Below are positions 1 to 7,906 of a stretch of DNA of 32,942 nucleotides, in pieces. The position numbers and the translations under genes were made by a program. The stretch comes from an uncultured bacterium. Lineage in GTDB: Bacteria; Desulfobacterota; Desulfobaccia; Desulfobaccales; 0-14-0-80-60-11. The DNA lies in contig CALEAV010000020.1 of the NCBI GenBank assembly GCA_937943575.1, forward strand, positions 1-32,942, written 5' to 3'. The notes below the pieces were generated by a model. That model worked only from the letters and a program-made list of their open reading frames with translations, made no database searches and was not told the origin of the DNA. Each line of letters opens with the position of its first letter. Position 1 is the stretch's first letter.

Positions 1-156
1 GACCAGGAGGCTGCGGCACAGCACCGCCAGGTCCGCCATGAGGTAGCGGCCGCAGTCGAACACCAGAAACGGCCAGAAGATGGCCCAGAACTGCCACCGG
101 TCCAGGTGCGCCAGAAATCGCAGGGCATCTTCCGCCAGGGACAAGAGGAATTCCAT
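1..156 (-). CDS. N-terminal fragment of a membrane protein, probably a glycosyltransferase
   Basis: The window holds only the first 52 codons; the gene runs off the left edge. The ATG at 156-154 has a GGGAG-like ribosome binding site four to eight bases upstream. The visible protein starts with a short amphipathic stretch, then a hydrophobic segment rich in Trp and Phe (around residues 22-35) and the motif FDCGRY. This resembles the N-terminus of polytopic family 2 glycosyltransferases that begin with a membrane segment, but no catalytic motif is in view, so the identification is weak. The neighbour upstream on the same strand is an SDR nucleotide-sugar enzyme, which fits a polysaccharide-synthesis role. 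A gap of 326 nt separates the two, so this gene may have its own promoter. Confidence 0.5.
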   Translation of the reverse strand, partial: MEFLLSLAEDALRFLAHLDRWQFWAIFWPFLVFDCGRYLMADLAVLCRSLLV

Positions 157-482
157 CTCCCGGTCCAAGGATCACGCTTTTGCGATTAAGTTCGAGAGAT
201 TTTCGAACAAACTTAAAGAAAATTTTTGGAAGGCGACGTTTTGAACCAAAAAGGGAGGTCCGGGGGGCGCTCACACGGGACAGAGTGGGCGGCCTTCCCT
301 TTAAAACCCTGAGCAGCCGGGCTGACGGGCTGACCATGCCGTCAGTGGCCAAACGGACCGGAGGAGGAAAAAAGCGGCCCTCGGAAGGACGGCTGCAAGG
401 CCCCTTCCCGCCCACCCTGGCGAGATTCCCCGCCTCCCCTCCTGCTTCCTGCCCCCTTGGCTGCCTGGCGGGCCGCGGGCCC
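157..482. other. Intergenic region, AT-rich on its left side, no gene seen
   Basis: This 326-nt gap lies between the end of the SDR gene and the start of the partial membrane protein. Bases 175-260 are strikingly AT-rich for this window and hold runs of A and T. They lie directly upstream of the minus-strand gene start at 156 and are the likely place for its promoter. I could not pick convincing -35 and -10 boxes. The right part (280-482) is GC-rich with no open frame that resembles a protein. Confidence 0.5.
190..208. promoter_or_regulatory. Dyad GTTCGA-N7-TCGAAC, possible operator
   Basis: A perfect 6-bp inverted repeat with a 7-nt spacer sits in the AT-rich tract, 34 to 52 bases upstream of the partial gene that starts at 156 on the minus strand. 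Position and symmetry fit a repressor or activator site. No regulator is identified, so this is a candidate only. Confidence 0.3.
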
Positions 483-1487
483 TCAGGCGGCGGCGGTGCG
501 TCTCCCCAGGCTGGCCACCGCGGCGGCGTCCTCCCTCAGCCAGTTCGCCACCTCCTGGACGATCTGTGCCAGGCGGATGCGAGGCGTAAAACCGAGGAGC
601 TCCCGGATCTTGGTGATATCCGGCACCCGGTGGTCCATATCCTCATACCCGGCCTCGTAGACCTGCTCATAGGGCAAAAAGACGATGGGGGAGGGGGAGC
701 GGGTGACCTCTGTCACCACCTGGGCCAGGTGGGCGATGCTCACCTCCTCGGTGCTGCCGATATTAAAGATGTGCCCTGTCGCCCGGGGTTCCCGGGTCAG
801 CCCGATGAGGGCCTCCACCACCTCCGCCACATGGATGAAGCAGCGGGTCTGCCGGCCGTTGCCGTAAACGGTGAGGGGTTCCCCCCTGAGGGCCTGGGCC
901 ACAAAGGTGGGCAGTACCATGCCGTAGCGGCCGGTCTGGCGGGGGCCCACGGTGTTGAAGAGGCGGGCGATGATGACGGGCAGGCCCTGCTCCCGGTGGT
1001 AGGCCAGGGCCAGGAATTCATCCGCCAGCTTGGAGCAGGCATAGCCCCAGCGGCTGAGATGGCTGGGTCCCAAAACCAGGTCGTCCTCCTCCGAGAACCT
1101 CTCCCGTCGGGATTTGCCATAGACTTCCGAGGTGGAGGCCACCAGGGTCAGGCGCCGGTAGCGGGCCGCCAGGGAGAGCACAATGTGGCTGCCCAGGATA
1201 TTGGTCTCCAGGGTCTCCACCGGATGATGCAGGATATGGCGGACCCCCACCGCCGCGGCCAGGTGGAAGATGGCGTCCGCCTGCCGGACCAGCTCCTCCA
1301 TCAGCTCGGGATGACGCACATCTCCGGCCACAAAGGAGAATTTCGGGTGATCGCTGAGCCCGGCGAGATTGGCATAGGAGCCGGTGCTCAGGTTGTCCAC
1401 CGCCAGCACCCGATGGCCCTCGCTCAGCAGCCGGGCGCACAGATGCGAGCCGATAAAGCCGGCTCCGCCGGTCACCAGATAGATCAT
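483..1487 (-). CDS. SDR-family nucleotide-sugar epimerase/dehydratase/decarboxylase
   Basis: This 334-aa extended short-chain dehydrogenase acts on nucleotide sugars in the cytoplasm. The N-terminus carries the NAD-binding motif TGGAGFIGSH. The active site is visible as STSEVYG followed by YxxxK (YACSK), and the substrate region has RLFNTVGPRQ and VYGNGRQTRCFIHV. The pattern is closest to UDP-glucose 4-epimerase and UDP-glucuronate decarboxylase relatives; which reaction it runs cannot be told by eye. The ATG at 1487 was preferred over the in-frame GTG at 1496 because AAGG lies about eight bases before it. It is the middle gene of a minus-strand group with the TackOD1 signalling protein upstream and a probable membrane glycosyltransferase downstream, which suggests that it supplies a sugar donor for a surface polysaccharide. 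Confidence 0.88.
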   Translation of the reverse strand: MIYLVTGGAGFIGSHLCARLLSEGHRVLAVDNLSTGSYANLAGLSDHPKFSFVAGDVRHPELMEELVRQADAIFHLAAAVGVRHILHHPVETLETNILGSHIVLSLAARYRRLTLVASTSEVYGKSRRERFSEEDDLVLGPSHLSRWGYACSKLADEFLALAYHREQGLPVIIARLFNTVGPRQTGRYGMVLPTFVAQALRGEPLTVYGNGRQTRCFIHVAEVVEALIGLTREPRATGHIFNIGSTEEVSIAHLAQVVTEVTRSPSPIVFLPYEQVYEAGYEDMDHRVPDITKIRELLGFTPRIRLAQIVQEVANWLREDAAAVASLGRRTAAA

Positions 1488-1539
1488 CGCCCTCACCTTG
1501 ACAGAAATCCCAGGACCGGCTCAGCCGCCGGTTACGAGG

Positions 1540-1575
1540 GGGAACGGTTCCCAAAAGAGCATCGGCAGAACTGCC
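1540..1575. promoter_or_regulatory. Two short dyads upstream of the SDR gene
   Basis: GGGAAC-G-GTTCCC at 1540-1552 is a perfect 6-bp dyad with a 1-nt centre. GGCAG-AA-CTGCC at 1564-1575 is a second perfect dyad. Both lie in the 135-nt gap between the TackOD1 gene and the SDR gene, 53 to 88 bases upstream of the SDR start. They may be operator sites or small hairpins in a leader. There is no direct evidence for either. Confidence 0.28.
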
Positions 1576-1622
1576 CTTCCCCTTGAGTTTCGGTTCTTTG
1601 CAGAAGATGCGTCTCAGGTTCC

Positions 1623-3128
1623 CTACAGCCCCTGGTCCGGGAGGGCGGAGGGCTCCATCCCCCTCACCCCGGTCAGGAGGGGCTCCCTCCCCGGGCCGGT
1701 CAGCAGGACGTGCTCCAAGGCTTCGGCCTCCGCAGAGTCGGGGAGGGGGATGATCTGGTAGTCAAAATCCAAGGGGATGCTCAGGACCTCCCGGCTGCGC
1801 TGGAGGAGGCGCTCCACCACGGTACGGGCCCGGGCTGACTCCGTCTCCGGCAGCAGCAGGAGAATCTCCCGCCGCGGCGAGACGGTGACCAGGTCCGTCT
1901 GCCGGGTGTGGCTGCCGATGATCTCCTGGAGCTCCTTGACCAGGAGCATCTTTCCCCCCGTCCCCAACTGGGTCTCCAGCTCCTCCAGATTGCGGAGGCT
2001 GAGCCGGATGAGGCTGGCCTGGCGGCCGTAGCGCTGAGTCCGCTTCACTTCCAGGTCCAGATAGGCCTGGAAAAAGGGGAAGGTATAGATGTTCAGAAAA
2101 TGGTAGAGCACCTCGTTGAGACTCAGACGGGTGTGGAGCCCCAACAGGGCGGCCTCGATGCCCTGCTGGGAGAGGGAGAAGCGCTGAATCGCCAGGGAGC
2201 GGCTGCGGCTGGGGGGGAAGACGGCCCCGCATTTGATGCACAGGCAGGAGAGTTCGGGCTCCGGGAAGGCCTCCCCGCAGGCCTCGCACAGCATCACCTC
2301 CCCGGGCTTGGCGTAGTCCACCCCGATGTGGCGCAGCTCCTGGCTGCACTTGGGGCAGACGTAGCGGTCCCGCCGGACGAAGGCGGTCTGGGGGGCCGTA
2401 TGCCCGCAGCTGTAATGCTGGATGGTGGGGGTGCGCCGCCAGCGGGGGCTCTGGCAGCTGGGGCACACCTGCCGGCAGGTGAGCCGAAAATCCTCACAGG
2501 TGGGGCATAAAGGGACGTAATCCACCACCTCGGCTTCCAGGAGGCCTTCCTGGGCCAGGCGGTTCATCTCCACCAGGGCCTGGCCGGCAGGCACCCGGAG
2601 AAGCGCATCCGCCCAGGCCAGCCGGTACCCGAAGGGGGAATTCTCCTCCCGCCCGGGGGTCACCCCGGAGAGGTCCCGGGAATGGAGGAAGCGCAACAGG
2701 GTAATCTCCCGGGCTGCTTTCTCATCCAGCGAGGGGGACAGCGGGGGGTAGCGGTCCAGACAGATCCTGACGGGGGCCAGGGCCTTCAGCGCCGTCCGGA
2801 AATCGTAGCCGGAGAAGGGCAGGGTGATGAGATGGTCGTAGTCCGGCACGGAGAGCCGGACCGGGCTCTTCGGCGCCACCAGGATGACCGGAGTGAGGCC
2901 CCAGTGGGGCGAGCGCCGCAGGGCCTCCAGCCCCCGCCGGGCGCTCTCCTCTTCCGCCGCCCCCAAAATGAAGAGGTCGATCGGGAAGGACCCCTCCGGC
3001 GGCACCCCCCCGGAGCTGCCCACCAGCTTCAGCTCGGCAATCCCCGTCAGCCCGGCCAGGACCTCCTGGTAGAGGTCGGCATTCTCCACGATGACATAGG
3101 CACCGAAAGAAATCTTCTGCGATTCCAT
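1623..3128 (-). CDS. TackOD1-domain signalling protein with degenerate GGDEF domain
   Basis: This 501-aa soluble protein has three recognisable parts. Residues 1-125 look like a response-regulator-type alpha/beta domain without a clear phosphoacceptor pattern. Residues 208-305 form a run of zinc ribbons: LCPTC, VCPSC, SCGH, VCPKC, LCEAC and LCIKC, with the linking motif LRHIGVDY. This is the pattern I know as TackOD1 (thaumarchaeal output domain 1). Residues 345-460 resemble a GGDEF domain, but the catalytic GGDEF position reads SPRRE (about 417-421), so it should not make cyclic di-GMP. The ATG at 3128 was chosen because AAGGAG precedes it at ideal spacing; an upstream in-frame ATG at 3173 lacks this. 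It is divergent from the exporter at 3295 and upstream of an SDR and a glycosyltransferase, so it may sense or relay a signal that controls polysaccharide synthesis. The role is inferred. Confidence 0.8.
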   Translation of the reverse strand: MESQKISFGAYVIVENADLYQEVLAGLTGIAELKLVGSSGGVPPEGSFPIDLFILGAAEEESARRGLEALRRSPHWGLTPVILVAPKSPVRLSVPDYDHLITLPFSGYDFRTALKALAPVRICLDRYPPLSPSLDEKAAREITLLRFLHSRDLSGVTPGREENSPFGYRLAWADALLRVPAGQALVEMNRLAQEGLLEAEVVDYVPLCPTCEDFRLTCRQVCPSCQSPRWRRTPTIQHYSCGHTAPQTAFVRRDRYVCPKCSQELRHIGVDYAKPGEVMLCEACGEAFPEPELSCLCIKCGAVFPPSRSRSLAIQRFSLSQQGIEAALLGLHTRLSLNEVLYHFLNIYTFPFFQAYLDLEVKRTQRYGRQASLIRLSLRNLEELETQLGTGGKMLLVKELQEIIGSHTRQTDLVTVSPRREILLLLPETESARARTVVERLLQRSREVLSIPLDFDYQIIPLPDSAEAEALEHVLLTGPGREPLLTGVRGMEPSALPDQGL

Positions 3129-3180
3129 CCCCCGACTCCTTGGGCCCTGAGGCCCGCTGCTTTGTCCTGCCATCGGCCGG

Positions 3181-3224
3181 TCTTGAAAAAACCTTTAATG
3201 AATTTTCACTTTCCTATTAAAATT
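3181..3224. promoter_or_regulatory. AT-rich core of a divergent promoter region
   Basis: The 166-nt gap between the minus-strand TackOD1 gene (start 3128) and the plus-strand HlyD gene (start 3295) must serve both directions. The only AT-rich part is this stretch, with TTGAAA at 3183 and TATTAA at 3215. The two hexamers are too far apart to form one standard promoter, so exact boxes are not assigned. Confidence 0.35.
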
Positions 3225-3294
3225 CCGGCCCAAGGGCGGCGGGGCCATCCCCGCATCAGTTGACTCGGAGGCGGGTTCGGGAAACAATAGGGGC

Positions 3295-4323
3295 ATGCCT
3301 CCCCAGGAAGCCGACATCCAGGTCCGGGCAGCACCATCGATTCGGCGGCGTCTTCCCCTGTTTGTCCTGCTGCTCCTTCTGGTGGGCGGCGTCCTGTGGT
3401 GGTGGCAGCGCCACCAGCCCGCGCCGGCGCCGGGCCTGCGCCTCAGCGGGCACATCGAGGCCACCGAAACCCATCTGGGCTTCAAGGTTCCTGGCATCAT
3501 TACGGCCATTCATTTTCAGGAAGGGGAGGAGGTCCGGGCCGGCCAGGTGGTGGCGGAGCTGGACGACCGGGATCTGAGGCAGGAGCTGGCGGCGGCGGCG
3601 GCCCGGCTGGCGGCGGCGCAGGCCAACCTCGCCCGGCTGCAGGCGGGCTACCGCCCCCAGGAGGTCCGGGAGGCCCAGGCCGCCGTGGCCCAGGCCCAGG
3701 CCGACCATGACGACAAGGAGCGCGAGTTCCGACGCTTCCAGGCCCTCTTTGAGCGCCGGGTGGTGGCCGCCCAGACCCGGGACCGGGCCGAGGCGGCCCT
3801 CCTCATGGCCCGGGAGGCCCTGAACCGGGCCAGGGAGCGGTATGATCTCCTGCGTGCCGGCTTCCGGCAGGAGGACATCGAGCAGGCCCGGGCGGAAGTG
3901 CGGCTGGCCGAGGCGCAGCGGGACCTGGCCCGCATCCGTCTCGGCTACGCCCGCATCACCGCGCCGGTCACCGGCATCGTGCTCTCCCGGCCGGCGGAGC
4001 CCGGCCAGGTGGCCCAGGTGGGGGCCACCATCCTCACCCTGGGGGACCTGGACAACCTCTGGTTCGAAGGCTGGCTGCCGGAAACCCAGCTGGGGCGGGT
4101 GCGCTACGGCCAGAAGGCCCAGGTGACCACGGATTCCCATCCGGGCAGGATCTACCCCGGCTGGATCTCCTACATCGCCAGCAAGGCCGAGTTCACCCCC
4201 AAGATGGTGGAAACCTTCAAGGAGCGGGTCACCCTGGTCTACCGCACCAAGATCCGGGTGGACAACCCCCACCACGACCTCAAGCCGGGCATGCCCGCCG
4301 AGGCCCTCATCCTCCCGGAGTAA
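3295..4323 (+). CDS. HlyD-family periplasmic adaptor of an ABC exporter (YbhG-like)
   Basis: This 342-aa membrane fusion protein links an inner-membrane ABC exporter to an outer-membrane channel. One transmembrane anchor lies near residues 20-42. It is followed by the first half of a biotinyl-lipoyl domain (HIEATETHLGFKVPG), a long Ala/Arg/Glu-rich coiled-coil hairpin (about residues 90-215), the second lipoyl half (ITAPVTGIVLSR) and a beta-barrel ending in LKPGMPAEALILPE. Order and length match the YbhG group. The start ATG has only a weak purine-rich site (AATAGGGGC). It is the first of four genes (adaptor, ATPase, two permeases) with the YbhGFSR arrangement. Substrate is unknown; relatives move drugs, cations or lipids. 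No TolC-type gene is in the window. Confidence 0.9.
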   Translation: MPPQEADIQVRAAPSIRRRLPLFVLLLLLVGGVLWWWQRHQPAPAPGLRLSGHIEATETHLGFKVPGIITAIHFQEGEEVRAGQVVAELDDRDLRQELAAAAARLAAAQANLARLQAGYRPQEVREAQAAVAQAQADHDDKEREFRRFQALFERRVVAAQTRDRAEAALLMAREALNRARERYDLLRAGFRQEDIEQARAEVRLAEAQRDLARIRLGYARITAPVTGIVLSRPAEPGQVAQVGATILTLGDLDNLWFEGWLPETQLGRVRYGQKAQVTTDSHPGRIYPGWISYIASKAEFTPKMVETFKERVTLVYRTKIRVDNPHHDLKPGMPAEALILPE

Positions 4324-4363
4324 GGGGCCGGCAGGGCTGGGGGGCACCCCGGGGGGAGCGGGC

Positions 4364-5341
4364 ATGGGGGCGCTGACCGGGCCTTTTGCGACAGCACAGA
4401 TGCAGCCCATCATCGAGGTTCAGGGTCTGACCAAGGACTTCGGCCGCTTCCGGGCGGTGGACGGGGTCAGTTTCACGGTCTTTCAGGGGGAGATCTTCGG
4501 CTTTTTGGGGCCCAACGGCGCCGGCAAATCCACCACCATCCGCATGCTTTTGGGGCTGCTGCGGCCCAGCGGCGGCTCCGGGCGGGTGGCCGGCTATGAC
4601 CTGGTCAGGGAGCAGGCCCGCATCAAGGCCAAGGTGGGCTACATGTCCCAGCGCTTCAGCCTGTATGAGGATCTCACCGCGGAGGAGAACCTGGAGTTTT
4701 TCGGCGGGGTCTACGGCCTCCCTGAGGGGCGTCTGCGGGCCCGCATCGCCGAGGTGCTGGAGCTGGTGGGGCTGACGGAGCGGCGCCGGGACCTGACCCG
4801 CACCCTGGCTTTGGGCCTCCGCCAGCGCCTGGCCCTGGCCTCCGCCATGCTCCACGAGCCGCCCCTCCTGTTCCTGGATGAGCCCACCAGCGGGGTGGAC
4901 CCCATCTCCCGGCGCACCTTCTGGGACCTGATCTATGGGCTGGCGGCCCGGGGGGTGACGGTCCTGGTCACCACCCATTACCTGGATGAGGCGGAGTTCT
5001 GCGACCGGCTCATTCTCATTTCCCAGGGCCGGCTCATCGCCCAGGGCACCCCCCGGGAGCTGAAGGGCCGGGTGACAGATTGCCTCCTGGCGGTCTATCC
5101 CGATCCTGAGCGCTTGTCGGAGGCCCTGGCCGCCGCCCGGGAGATCCCCCAGGCCACGGAGGTGGCGGTCTTCGGGGCCGGCCTGCACGTGGCCTTTCCC
5201 CCGGAGGTGCCGGGAGAGGCGCTTCTCTCCCAGGCGTTGACGGCCCGCGGGGTCACTATCCGGCAGCTCAGGCCCGTGGCCCCTACCCTGGAGGACGCCT
5301 TCATCGCCCTCACCCGCCGGGCCTCCTCCCCATCGGCATGA
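4364..5341 (+). CDS. ABC exporter ATP-binding protein (YbhF-like, single domain)
   Basis: This 325-aa ATPase would power the two ABC-2 permeases that follow. Walker A is GPNGAGKST (residues 49-57), the Q-loop region is YMSQRFSLYEDL, Walker B is LLFLDEPTSG (168-177), and the switch histidine lies in TTHYLDEAE. The signature motif reads LALGLRQRL instead of LSGGxxQR; this form recurs in the C-terminal ATPase half of YbhF-type proteins, so it is a family trait and probably not damage. Unlike E. coli YbhF, which has two ATPase halves, this protein has one, so it should act as a homodimer. The ATG at 4364 has a GGGGGGAG site; the alternative at 4400 has none. The stop overlaps the next start in an ATGA, which points to translational coupling. 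Confidence 0.92.
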   Translation: MGALTGPFATAQMQPIIEVQGLTKDFGRFRAVDGVSFTVFQGEIFGFLGPNGAGKSTTIRMLLGLLRPSGGSGRVAGYDLVREQARIKAKVGYMSQRFSLYEDLTAEENLEFFGGVYGLPEGRLRARIAEVLELVGLTERRRDLTRTLALGLRQRLALASAMLHEPPLLFLDEPTSGVDPISRRTFWDLIYGLAARGVTVLVTTHYLDEAEFCDRLILISQGRLIAQGTPRELKGRVTDCLLAVYPDPERLSEALAAAREIPQATEVAVFGAGLHVAFPPEVPGEALLSQALTARGVTIRQLRPVAPTLEDAFIALTRRASSPSA

Positions 5342-6471
5342 ATCTGAGGCGCACCTACGCGGTCTTCCGCAAGGAGCTCATCCATATCCAGCGGGACCCT
5401 TCCAGCCTGGTGCAGGCCATCCTCCTGCCGGTGGTGCTGCTTCTTCTGTATGGCTACGCCCTCACCTTCGACATCACCGAGGTGCCGGTGGCGGTCTGGG
5501 ACCGGGAGCAGAGCCGGGCCTCCCGGGATTTAATCAACCGCTTTGGGGCCTCCCGTTATTTCACCTTGAGCTACCAGGTCCAGAGCTCCGAGGAGATCGC
5601 CCGGCTGCTGGACCGGCGCCGCATCTGGCTGGCCCTGGTTTTGCCCCACGATTTCTCCCGCTGTCTGGAGACCGGGGAGCCGGCGCCGGTGCAGGCCATC
5701 GTGGACGGCACCGACGCCAACACCGCCAACATCATCCTGGGCTATGTGCAGGGGGTGCTGGCCGAGTACAGCCGGGAGGTGGCGAAAAGCCGCCTGAAGG
5801 CCCGGGGGCTGGAGCGGCCCCTGGTGGAGCTCCGAAGCGAGGTCAGGGTGTGGTTCAATGAGGACCTGGAGAGCAAAAACTACATCGTCCCCGGCCTGAT
5901 TGTGGTCATCATGACCATGGTGGGCTCGCTTCTCACCGCCCTCACCATCGTCCGGGAACGGGAGCGGGGCAGCATGGAGGGCCTCATGGCCACCCCCCTG
6001 AAGAAATGGGAGCTCATCTTCGGCAAACTGGGCCCCTATTTCCTCATCGGCATGGTGGACATGTTCATCGCCCTGGGCATGGGAAAGTTCCTCTTTGACG
6101 TCCCCTTGCGGGGCAGCGTTTCCCTGCTCATTGTCCTTTCCGCCCTTTTTCTGGTGGTCATGCTGGGCCAGGGGCTGCTCATTTCGGTCCTGTCCATCAA
6201 CCAGCTCCAGGCCTACCAGATGGCCACCCTGTTCACCTTTCTGCCGGCGTTTCTGCTCTCCGGCTTTGTCTTTGCCATCAAACAGATGCCCCTGGCCCTG
6301 CAGCTGGTGAGCTATCTGGTGCCCTCCCGCTATTTCGTCACCATCTCCAAGGGCATCTACCTCAAGGGGGTCGGGCTCAGCCTCCTTATGGGGGAAGTGC
6401 TGGTGCTGCTGGCCTTTGCCGCCTTCTTTCTGGTGGCGGCCCAGCGCCGGCTGGTGAAGAAGATCCCCTGA
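5338..6471 (+). CDS. ABC-2 type permease (YbhS-like)
   Basis: This 377-aa membrane protein has one N-terminal transmembrane helix (about residues 24-44), a large extracytoplasmic domain (about 45-170), and a C-terminal block of five hydrophobic segments. Between these blocks lies the ABC-2 coupling region TIVRERERGSMEGLMATPL, typical of the ABC2 membrane family 3 (YhhJ/YbhS/YbhR). The start overlaps the end of the ATPase gene by four bases, so the two are translated together. With the following paralogous permease it probably forms a heterodimeric channel. The last residues are basic (RRLVKKIP), as expected for a cytoplasmic C-terminus. Confidence 0.9.
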   Translation: MNLRRTYAVFRKELIHIQRDPSSLVQAILLPVVLLLLYGYALTFDITEVPVAVWDREQSRASRDLINRFGASRYFTLSYQVQSSEEIARLLDRRRIWLALVLPHDFSRCLETGEPAPVQAIVDGTDANTANIILGYVQGVLAEYSREVAKSRLKARGLERPLVELRSEVRVWFNEDLESKNYIVPGLIVVIMTMVGSLLTALTIVRERERGSMEGLMATPLKKWELIFGKLGPYFLIGMVDMFIALGMGKFLFDVPLRGSVSLLIVLSALFLVVMLGQGLLISVLSINQLQAYQMATLFTFLPAFLLSGFVFAIKQMPLALQLVSYLVPSRYFVTISKGIYLKGVGLSLLMGEVLVLLAFAAFFLVAAQRRLVKKIP

Positions 6472-6512
6472 GGAAGGCCCTGGCCCCGGCCCCCGCAAAA
6501 GGAGCGCCCGCG

Positions 6513-7643
6513 ATGCTCAGGCGGCTACGCTACATGGTGAAAAAGGAGCTCATCCAGGCGTTGCGGGACCCGCGTCTCAGGCTCTTCGTCATCCTGCCGC
6601 CCCTCATCCAGCTCATCATCTACGGCTATGCCATCAACTTTGACCTGAAGCACATCGACACCGCAGTGCTGGACCAGGACCTGAGCCGGGCCAGCCGCCA
6701 GCTCGTCAGCCGCTTTGCCGCCACCGAATATTTTGCGGTGGGCCATGTTCTCCGGCAGCCGGGGGAGATCCCCCCCCTCCTGGACCGAAACCGGGCGACC
6801 CTGGTGCTGCGGTTGGCCCCGGATTTCGGCCGGGAGCTGGCAGGCGGCCGGCCGGCCCGGCTGCAGCTCATCCTGGACGGCACGGACTCCAACAGCGCCC
6901 TGGTGGTGGCCCGCTACGCCGCCCAGGTGCTGGCGGACTACCAGGAGGAGCTGACCACGGCCCGGCTGGCCGCCCTGGGGCTGCCCCCGGAGCTGGCCCG
7001 GCCGGTGCGCCTGGAGCCCCGGGCCTGGTTTAATGAGAACCTCACCAGCCGCTGGTCCTTTGTCCCCGGGGTGATTGCCATGGTGGTCATGCTGGTGAGC
7101 CTGATGCTCACCGCCCTGGCGGTGGTGCGGGAAAAGGAGCTGGGCACCATGGAGCAGATCCTGGTGACCCCTCTTAGGCCGGTGGAATTCCTCCTGGGGA
7201 AGACCATCCCCTTTGTCCTCATTGCCCTTCTGGATGTGGTGCTGGTGACTTTGGTGGGGGTCTTCTGGTTCGAGGTGCCCCTGCGGGGCAGCCTGGCGGT
7301 CTTATTTTTGGGGACCCTTTTTTTCCTGTTCAATTCCGTGGGCCTGGGGCTGCTCATCTCCACCGTGTCCGCCACCCAGCAGCAGGCCATGATGGCGGGC
7401 ACCTTCTTTTTCACTCCGGCCATCCTCCTTTCGGGCCTGGTCTTTCCGTTGCGCAACATGCCGGAGGCGGTGCAGTATCTCACCTACCTCAACCCCCTGC
7501 GGTATTTCATCATCATCATCCAGGACGTCTTCCTGAAGGGGGTGGGGCTGGAGGTCTTGTGGCCCCAGATGCTGGGGTTGGGGCTGCTGGGCCTGTCCCT
7601 GCTGACGTTCAGCGTCCTGCGTTCCCAGCGGCATCTGGGGTGA
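6513..7643 (+). CDS. ABC-2 type permease (YbhR-like)
   Basis: This 376-aa protein has the same plan as the preceding permease: an N-terminal helix, an extracytoplasmic domain, then the coupling stretch VVREKELGTMEQILVTPL and five C-terminal helices. The two share matching motifs (DPRLRLF/DPSSLVQ, DGTDSNSA/DGTDANTA, WFNENL/WFNEDL) and are clear paralogues that arose by duplication. AAAAGGAG precedes the ATG by about eight bases. The 41-nt gap to the upstream gene contains no terminator, so all four genes from 3295 are likely one operon. It ends at 7643, followed by a 263-nt gap before the cytochrome gene. Confidence 0.9.
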   Translation: MLRRLRYMVKKELIQALRDPRLRLFVILPPLIQLIIYGYAINFDLKHIDTAVLDQDLSRASRQLVSRFAATEYFAVGHVLRQPGEIPPLLDRNRATLVLRLAPDFGRELAGGRPARLQLILDGTDSNSALVVARYAAQVLADYQEELTTARLAALGLPPELARPVRLEPRAWFNENLTSRWSFVPGVIAMVVMLVSLMLTALAVVREKELGTMEQILVTPLRPVEFLLGKTIPFVLIALLDVVLVTLVGVFWFEVPLRGSLAVLFLGTLFFLFNSVGLGLLISTVSATQQQAMMAGTFFFTPAILLSGLVFPLRNMPEAVQYLTYLNPLRYFIIIIQDVFLKGVGLEVLWPQMLGLGLLGLSLLTFSVLRSQRHLG

Positions 7644-7679
7644 GGGCGGCTCTCTTCCTGTCTCCCCTTTTAACTTTCT

Positions 7680-7693
7680 GTTAACAAATTAAC
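7680..7693. promoter_or_regulatory. Dyad GTTAA-CAAA-TTAAC upstream of the cytochrome gene
   Basis: A 5-bp inverted repeat with a 4-nt spacer lies in the only AT-rich part of the gap after the exporter operon. It resembles binding sites of small dimeric regulators, but no regulator gene is nearby. It is about 90 bases upstream of the candidate promoter at 7783. Confidence 0.2.
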
Positions 7694-7782
7694 CTGCCGG
7701 CAAAGGGCCGCCCGCCCCCGGGGTCCCAGCCCCCATCCTGGCACATCCCCAGGTAAAATCATCAAAGTGTGCATTCCCCTGA

Positions 7783-7811
7783 TTCAACTTTTCCCCTATC
7801 CTGTCGATACT
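7783..7811 (+). promoter_or_regulatory. Candidate sigma-70 promoter for the cytochrome-hydrogenase operon
   Basis: TTCAAC at 7783-7788 and GATACT at 7806-7811 are separated by 17 nt; each box matches four of six consensus bases. The start codon at 7907 would leave a leader of roughly 90 nt. That leader contains a short inverted repeat, CCGTC at 7855-7859 and GACGG at 7868-7872. Visual call only. Confidence 0.3.
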
Positions 7812-7906
7812 GCAAAATAGCTGGACGGGAATTTATCCAGGCCTTCTCCGTTTGCCGTCTCTCCCCCGACGGAGGCCTCGCCCACCTGCCACCACAAGGA
7901 GGAGCT

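Noticed and set aside
180-1586. Long plus-strand open frame opposite the SDR gene
   Set aside because: No motif or plausible start; the minus strand has a full SDR enzyme with catalytic and NAD-binding motifs.
1623-3128. Active diguanylate cyclase
   Set aside because: The GGDEF position reads SPRRE, so the nucleotide-binding and catalytic residues are missing.
7741-7760. Sigma-54 promoter upstream of the cytochrome gene (TGGCAC)
   Set aside because: The -24 like TGGCAC is present near 7739, but the -12 TTGC element is missing at the right distance.
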